Assembly (NCBI RefSeq): GCF_000012985.1
Contig: NC_007645.1
Location: forward strand, 5,354,581-5,418,580
Direction: 5' to 3'
Origin: Hahella chejuensis KCTC 2396
Lineage (GTDB): Bacteria; Pseudomonadota; Gammaproteobacteria; Pseudomonadales; Oleiphilaceae
DNA: 64,000 bases
Both the position numbers and the translations under genes were made by a program. A model generated the notes under the pieces. The model had not been told where the DNA came from and ran no database searches. It was given only the letters and a program-made list of their open reading frames with translations. Numbering within the stretch: the first letter of the stretch is position 1; each line of letters starts with the position of its first letter. Below are positions 59,066 through 64,000 of the stretch, one piece after another.

Positions 59066-60002
59066 TATAGTAATACCCGTATTCAACGGTGAAGCCCATA
59101 TTTTAGAATGCCTAAAATCAATAGATAGCCAGAAGCTTTATCAGACATATAAGATCAACATTATTGCTGTAGATGATAGCTCTACAGATAAATCTTATGA
59201 ATACCTTAAATCACATACAGGAAACACTCGCCTTAAAATTATACAGCATTCAGAGAATAAAGGTCGAAGCTCAACCATTAATACAGGTGTGAAAGCAGGA
59301 AGCGCGCCATTCATAATCATACTGGACTGTGACTGTCAATGGCAAACACCCCACGCCCTGCATGACTTAATTAATCCGCTGCTTCAATATGGGAAAATTG
59401 CTTGCTTCGGCCTTACCACATCGTCTTACCATGACTCTGGCTTCTGGGCAAGGTACTTGAAAGATGTATGCCATGAAAGGAAATCAGGTAAAATAAGAAA
59501 CCAGACCACAGCCAATTTCTCCATAACAAGGACGGCCTTAGTAAAAATTGGATACTTCTCTAATCATTACCATTCATATGGTTTTGAAGATAGAGATCTA
59601 ATTTCCAGGCTGGTAAGCGAGTATGGCGACCAAAATATGATAGTGGCTTCAGACTGCATCGCAACACACACAACTAACGGCTTAACCGTGAAGAGCATGG
59701 GCGAAAAATTTTACGCCGCGGGGAAAGAGTCAAGTGTAATTTTTTTTAAGCAACACCCTGAAGCCTATAGAGAGGCCGTTTACGCCAAATTTGACGCGGA
59801 ATTTATATCCAACGTCTCTCGATCACTACTGAAACTAACTATCCCCTTATCCTCCGCTTTTATATTTTTCTTAGATTTTACAATTTCAAACTCACTACTC
59901 CCATACTTAATAACAAAGTATTTAGTCAAGTCAGCCTTGGCAATTAGTTACTTCAAGGGAACATTAGATAGAAAATCGAATATATTCAAAGAACATGATT
60001 AA
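59043..60002 (+). CDS. Family 2 glycosyltransferase with C-terminal hydrophobic tail
   Basis: 319 aa. DIVIPVFNGEAHILECLKSI, IIAVDDSSTDKS and ENKGRSSTINTGV are GT2 elements; the metal site reads ILDCDCQW (DCD form of DxD). GFEDRDLISRLV carries the catalytic-side motif. One or two hydrophobic stretches near 255-305 could attach it to the membrane. Overlaps the next gene by 8 bp. Confidence 0.87.
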   Translation: MNASINIDIVIPVFNGEAHILECLKSIDSQKLYQTYKINIIAVDDSSTDKSYEYLKSHTGNTRLKIIQHSENKGRSSTINTGVKAGSAPFIIILDCDCQWQTPHALHDLINPLLQYGKIACFGLTTSSYHDSGFWARYLKDVCHERKSGKIRNQTTANFSITRTALVKIGYFSNHYHSYGFEDRDLISRLVSEYGDQNMIVASDCIATHTTNGLTVKSMGEKFYAAGKESSVIFFKQHPEAYREAVYAKFDAEFISNVSRSLLKLTIPLSSAFIFFLDFTISNSLLPYLITKYLVKSALAISYFKGTLDRKSNIFKEHD

Positions 60003-61197
60003 AATTTTAGTACTTACTTCGACATTCCCAAGATTCGAGCATGACTCAGTACCGCGATTTATCCTCGACCTTACTAAGGAACTAGAAAATAACGCAATTC
60101 ATTCAACTGTATTAGCACCACATCATATGGGAGCCAGATTGGAAGAATATATGAATGGGGTAGAAGTAGTCCGCTATAGGTATGCCCCACAAAAGCTGGA
60201 AAGACTAGCTTATGGAGCAGGTATTTTACCTAATATTAAGGCAAATCCACTACTTTCATTTTTAATCCCTTTATTCGTACTAGCTCAAATATTCAGCATT
60301 ATTAAGCTAGCTCACACTAAAAAATTCAGCATCATTCATGCGCATTGGTTAATCCCCCAGGGAGTTAGTTTATGGGCTTGTTCTTGGGCGTTACCTAAGA
60401 AGACAAAGCTCATTTTGACAATCCACGGTACCGACCAAATAGTTAGTAGCTCCCACTTTTTATCCAGCTTCAAAAGAGTAATTCTGCGCAAGTTTGACAT
60501 AATTACAACTGTGAGCACTCCGATAACAAAAGAAATTCAGCAGTTATTAAATCGAGCTGAAAAGAATAACGTAATAACAGCCCCGATGGGGATAGATGAT
60601 TTCTTTCTACACTCTCCTCCCAATAAACAAAGCCCTGTAACTTCCATTATATGTGTAGGTAGACTGGTAGAAGAAAAAAACCCATTGCTTGTACTTAAAG
60701 CTTTTTCACTAATAGCAGAGAAGGACAAGGTTCGACTTCACTTCGCAGGATTAGGACCAGAGATGGAAAAGTTGATAAGTGAAATAGAAAGATTAAAGCT
60801 AACTAATTACGTTACCATGCACGGCCACCTCAGCCACTCGGAACTCTGCAGTCTCCTTCAAAGTACCCATATTATTGTCCAAGCATCTGATCATGAGGGG
60901 TTAGGGCTGGCAGTCTTGGAAGGTATGGCTTGCGGTAATGTCCCCATCCTCGCCGACTATCCGGCAGCAACAGACTTGGTTGAGAGTGGCGAAAATGGAT
61001 TTATATTTTCAAGGGGCTCGGAGTCTGAGCTAAGAAAACATATAGAGGTCCTGCTACAAACTCCTTCGCTAAGATCAGATATGGCCAATCGCGCAAGAGA
61101 AAAAGCTGCATCCTTCTCTTGGAAAAATACAGCAATGCTATACAAAAAAATTTACTCAGAGTTATTACTTTTTTCAGACTCGCCTACTGAATATTGA
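59995..61197 (+). CDS. Family 4 glycosyltransferase
   Basis: 400 aa GT-B retaining enzyme. ILVLTSTFPRFEHDSVPRF at the start, HAHWLIPQG, and the C-terminal nucleotide-binding part CVGRLVEEKNPLLVLKAF with the EX7E motif in HEGLGLAVLEGMACG. Last gene of the plus-strand run. Its final 46 bp overlap the convergent gene at 61152. Confidence 0.92.
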   Translation: MIKILVLTSTFPRFEHDSVPRFILDLTKELENNAIHSTVLAPHHMGARLEEYMNGVEVVRYRYAPQKLERLAYGAGILPNIKANPLLSFLIPLFVLAQIFSIIKLAHTKKFSIIHAHWLIPQGVSLWACSWALPKKTKLILTIHGTDQIVSSSHFLSSFKRVILRKFDIITTVSTPITKEIQQLLNRAEKNNVITAPMGIDDFFLHSPPNKQSPVTSIICVGRLVEEKNPLLVLKAFSLIAEKDKVRLHFAGLGPEMEKLISEIERLKLTNYVTMHGHLSHSELCSLLQSTHIIVQASDHEGLGLAVLEGMACGNVPILADYPAATDLVESGENGFIFSRGSESELRKHIEVLLQTPSLRSDMANRAREKAASFSWKNTAMLYKKIYSELLLFSDSPTEY

Positions 61198-62024
61198 AGC
61201 CCCGATATCTGTTCAGAAACCAACCCTATCAGGAACACAATGACACTGGTTACTAAAAGCAAAGCACTCATATTAGTAAATTGATGGAAGTTATAATATG
61301 TATAGCTGTAATAACCAAGTCCTGTAAATAAGAAAAAAAGACTAATAGGGACAAAAAACTTTAATGGCGAATACAGCGTCCCAATCTTAAAAATAATTAA
61401 AAGAAAGCGAAACCCGTCGTGAAGAGGTCTTATATGGCTTTTCCCTTCCCTCTGTCCAACATTTACTTTCTGGTATCCTACTGAGTACCCCATTCGAAAG
61501 AATGCCATAGTTATTGTTGATGGATAAGAAAAGCCATTAGGCAGCAAATGAAGGAACTGCTTAAATTTGCCGGCCCGAACAACTCGGAACCCCGAAGTTA
61601 AGTCTTCAACTCTCTGATCAACCATAAGAGAGGCCAACTTGTTATAGAGAGAGTTAGCAAGATAACGACCTAAGCTTGCTTGAGAAGCGCGAGATCTTGC
61701 CGCAACCACCATATCATAGCCCTCATCAAGCTTATTCAGAAGTATTTGAATATCAGCTGGAGAGTGTTGTCCATCTGCATCCATAAATACAAGTGTATCG
61801 CCTGCAGCCGCCCTTGCTCCCGCCTTGATAGCCGCACCGTTGCCTTTGCTGTACTTATGGGCGATCACTTTTATCCCGAGCCCAATACAATAACTTCCTG
61901 TTCCATCTGATGAGCCATCATCTACAACAATAATTTCAGCATCAGGATGAGAGGCCAATAGTTTAGGGAGCAGCACTTTTAGATTAACCAGCTCATTCTT
62001 AGCAGGTATTACTACACTTATCAT
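61152..62024 (-). CDS. DPM1/GtrB-like family 2 glycosyltransferase
   Basis: 290 aa. MISVVIPAKNELVNL, IIVVDDGSSDGTG and FMDADGQHSPADI (DxD) as in dolichyl/undecaprenyl-phosphate hexose transferases. GKSHIRPLHDGFRF and two C-terminal helices (about 215-280) fit GtrB/DPM1-type enzymes that make a lipid-phosphate sugar donor. Overlaps the next minus-strand gene by 4 bp, so the two likely act together. Confidence 0.88.
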   Translation of the reverse strand: MISVVIPAKNELVNLKVLLPKLLASHPDAEIIVVDDGSSDGTGSYCIGLGIKVIAHKYSKGNGAAIKAGARAAAGDTLVFMDADGQHSPADIQILLNKLDEGYDMVVAARSRASQASLGRYLANSLYNKLASLMVDQRVEDLTSGFRVVRAGKFKQFLHLLPNGFSYPSTITMAFFRMGYSVGYQKVNVGQREGKSHIRPLHDGFRFLLIIFKIGTLYSPLKFFVPISLFFLFTGLGYYSYTYYNFHQFTNMSALLLVTSVIVFLIGLVSEQISGLQYSVGESEKSNNSE

Positions 62025-63931
62025 AATAAAGCCTTATCTTTTTCTCTCATTTTTTTCAATAGCTGGTGCAAATAAGCAATATCTTTAGAGTTACTATTGC
62101 AGCTCAACACCAAGCCGGAGCAGTGCCTCTCAATATCCTCAATTAGTTTTCCAGCGCTATCCACTTTCCCTAGAAAAAGATACTTCTCCGCCAAGCTTAG
62201 TGCAATATCCAACCTCCAATGGATAGAAATTGCTTTCTCTAAGCTCTTTGTCGCCTCCGGCATATCATTTATATATTGACTCAATCGAGACTTATAAACA
62301 TAAATGGATCTATATCTACGCTTATAGCTAGGATTAATCAAAAAGGCATCTGCAATTAAATCAAGATCATCTACAGTAACATTATTACAATGACCTTGCT
62401 CCTTTAGATCTAACAAGGCATTCAGTAGCACAATAGTTTGATTATAGAATTTAGCTTTACGAGCCTTATTCAAAAACTCTTCCATATCTGGCACAGGCAA
62501 ACTGCTATCAACACAAACTAGCTCATACCATAGCAATTCTTTTGTCGGGTCATCGGGAAAGTCTTGGTGGGTTTCCTTATAAAAGTTAGCCCCTTCTTTG
62601 TAAAGCCCAAACCGAAAAAGCGTTGACCCGAGGTGAGAATAGGCTCTCTGGGACAACGGCGCTTGTTGGTACCACCTCAGAGCTTGTTGCACAGGCTTGG
62701 ACCACAGCGAAACTTCGCTTTTTGCAATTAGAACTATTAAGACAAAATAAGCAATCGAAGACGCGGCAGCAATAGCTTTTACTTTACCATTAACAGCCTT
62801 ATTTTTGATGAAACATACAATCGCATATGAAATAAGAAGCGATAAGCTAAATGTGGGAACATAATTTCTATGCTCAAAATACAGTTCTAGCGAAAGGACT
62901 GTTGACTCCATAGAGTGAGCGCCAAGAAAAAATAAAACTGCAAACGACAAGTAAGGAAATTTACGCCTAGCAAACCAGGCGCCAGCAATTGCCCCCGTCC
63001 ACACTATACAGCAGAAAAGTGTACTAATTGGGCTCAATAGTCCTCTAGAAATCACTACCTCTTCATTAATAACACCAAACTGAAAAGAGCTTGGAAAAAT
63101 AAACTTCAGCACATACTCTACAAGAATACGACTTTCTGTCAGCACACGTTCATATACGTTGAAGTCACGCCCAGAGAAGCCTCTTACAAAATATTTATCT
63201 GTATTAAGCAAAATATGCAGTGTAAAGATAGCAAGGCCAGCATAAACAACGAGAAATGCCCATGTCTGATAAACTCTACTTTTGGGCGCCTTATGATAAA
63301 TAGTCAGATCTAGCACTAGGACCAAAAGAATTGTCAAGAAACCATTCTCTTTGCTCAATGTCGCCAAAGCAGTAAGCCCTCCGACACCAAGAAACAGAGC
63401 CCCTGCTTGCTTAACATCTCCTTGGGCCTCTCTGAAATATGTCCAAAGGATTAGAGCCGAAAATGTGAAGAACGCCGATAGCTCGGCCATTCTTTGAGTA
63501 ACGTAAAGCACCGTTGACACTTGAATAGGGGCAAATGACCAGAGAATATAGCACCCAATAGCAACTACATTGGCAGTATTAGGCAGAAGCTTTATCAGCA
63601 TCAACCTTCGTGCAAGCCAAAATACCAACAGCCCATTAAGCGCATGAAGTACAATGTTGAACAGCTTAAAAGGGAGCAATCCCTGTTCTAGCGAGCCACG
63701 CTGAAGATAGATAGACAAGTAGGAAACAGGGCGTTTTAAGTCTCCAACATCTCCAGAGATATAGCGAAGAAAGCCATCAAGCCATGACATTCCTTCTGAG
63801 CCAGCCAGTCTCTGCAGCACATGCTGGTCGTCTAATATAGGAATGCCGCCTTTCGCCCCTATATAAAACAAAAGGAGCAGCCCGACACTCAGAGCCATGA
63901 GAATAACGAAACACAGCCTATTATTTATCAT
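62021..63931 (-). CDS. Polytopic membrane protein with C-terminal TPR-like repeats
   Basis: 636 aa. About ten hydrophobic helices (1-395) follow a periplasmic loop carrying GIPILDDQHVLQRL, with an acidic pair (Asp34-Asp35) where GT-C enzymes have their catalytic Asp. Residues about 425-630 are helical repeats of the TPR kind (YSHLGSTLFRFGLYKEGANF). A lipid-phosphate-sugar dependent GT-C transferase is the best guess because the adjacent gene encodes a DPM1-like donor synthase. O-antigen ligase or polymerase are alternatives. No close family recognised. Confidence 0.7.
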   Translation of the reverse strand: MINNRLCFVILMALSVGLLLLFYIGAKGGIPILDDQHVLQRLAGSEGMSWLDGFLRYISGDVGDLKRPVSYLSIYLQRGSLEQGLLPFKLFNIVLHALNGLLVFWLARRLMLIKLLPNTANVVAIGCYILWSFAPIQVSTVLYVTQRMAELSAFFTFSALILWTYFREAQGDVKQAGALFLGVGGLTALATLSKENGFLTILLVLVLDLTIYHKAPKSRVYQTWAFLVVYAGLAIFTLHILLNTDKYFVRGFSGRDFNVYERVLTESRILVEYVLKFIFPSSFQFGVINEEVVISRGLLSPISTLFCCIVWTGAIAGAWFARRKFPYLSFAVLFFLGAHSMESTVLSLELYFEHRNYVPTFSLSLLISYAIVCFIKNKAVNGKVKAIAAASSIAYFVLIVLIAKSEVSLWSKPVQQALRWYQQAPLSQRAYSHLGSTLFRFGLYKEGANFYKETHQDFPDDPTKELLWYELVCVDSSLPVPDMEEFLNKARKAKFYNQTIVLLNALLDLKEQGHCNNVTVDDLDLIADAFLINPSYKRRYRSIYVYKSRLSQYINDMPEATKSLEKAISIHWRLDIALSLAEKYLFLGKVDSAGKLIEDIERHCSGLVLSCNSNSKDIAYLHQLLKKMREKDKALL

Positions 63932-64000
63932 TCAGTATCAACTATTCACAATCAGGGAGGAGGATAAAGCCAATGTAAAAGTAGAAAGTTTACGGGCCAA
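63932..64000. other. Right-edge fragment, no gene assigned
   Basis: The last 69 bp lie upstream of the minus-strand gene starting at 63931. GGGAGGAGGATAA near 63955 could be a ribosome site for a plus-strand gene, but the 20-odd bases visible after it do not allow a call. Confidence 0.3.

Noticed and set aside
51694-61197. Lipopolysaccharide core (waa) cluster
   Set aside because: No heptosyl- or Kdo-transferase signature; NeuB, CMP-synthetase and Wzx point to an exported repeat-unit glycan.

Overview
The window reads as a chromosomal segment of a marine-type gammaproteobacterium. The rpsB-to-rnhB envelope superoperon, recA-pncC-mutS-fdxA, map-glnD-dapC and dapD-dapE are arranged much as in Pseudomonas/Oceanospirillales genomes. 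The housekeeping DNA has a moderate G+C content (judged by eye, low-to-mid fifties percent). A Hahella-like organism is my best guess, but it is inferred from gene order and protein style and was not tested by a search.

Layout. (1) 1-4.4 kb: 5' part of alaS, a DUF5610-like protein with a short tandem repeat, a UbiA-family prenyltransferase and an RDD membrane protein. (2) 5.0-9.2 kb: an arginine/ornithine ABC uptake operon ending in astE, so import is joined to catabolism. (3) 9.2-12.5 kb, minus strand: an M23 peptidase-like exported protein, a FixJ-type regulator and a REC-PAS-histidine kinase. (4) 12.6-21.6 kb: a mosaic of single genes: amrS, an AlkB-type dioxygenase, a Kv-type potassium channel with a zinc ribbon, a Lon-like protease, a PilZ-like protein, mobA, moaE, SirB2 and small membrane or lipoproteins. 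(5) 21.7-26.6 kb: recA (with a consensus LexA box), pncC, mutS and fdxA. (6) 26.6-41.8 kb, minus strand: rpsB-tsf-pyrH-frr-uppS-cdsA-dxr-rseP-bamA-skp-lpxD-fabZ-lpxA-lpxB-rnhB, i.e. translation, isoprenoid and phospholipid precursors, outer-membrane assembly and lipid A in one run. It ends in a DUF4124 gene instead of dnaE/accA. (7) 42.1-51.5 kb: map, glnD, dapC, an ArsC-like gene, dapD, dapE, two hypothetical genes, a membrane-anchored cold-shock-domain protein and slyX. (8) 51.7-63.9 kb: a clearly AT-richer surface-polysaccharide island that runs to the right edge. It has a fused nonulosonic-acid cytidylyltransferase/PseG-like protein, a NeuB-type synthase, a pyruvyltransferase-like protein, a Wzx-type flippase, an unassigned QHG-motif protein, four glycosyltransferases and a polytopic TPR protein.

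How it works together. The island could make, activate, transfer and export a glycan containing a sialic-, legionaminic- or pseudaminic-like sugar, but the early nucleotide-sugar enzymes are not in the window. The superoperon supplies undecaprenyl phosphate, lipid A and the BAM/RseP machinery that such a surface structure needs.

I saw no rRNA or tRNA gene, CRISPR array, insertion sequence, prophage or recognisable antiphage system. The least conventional items are the NeuA/PseG fusion, the QHG-motif protein, the membrane-tethered cold-shock domain, the peptidase-regulator-kinase group and the rpsB leader structure.
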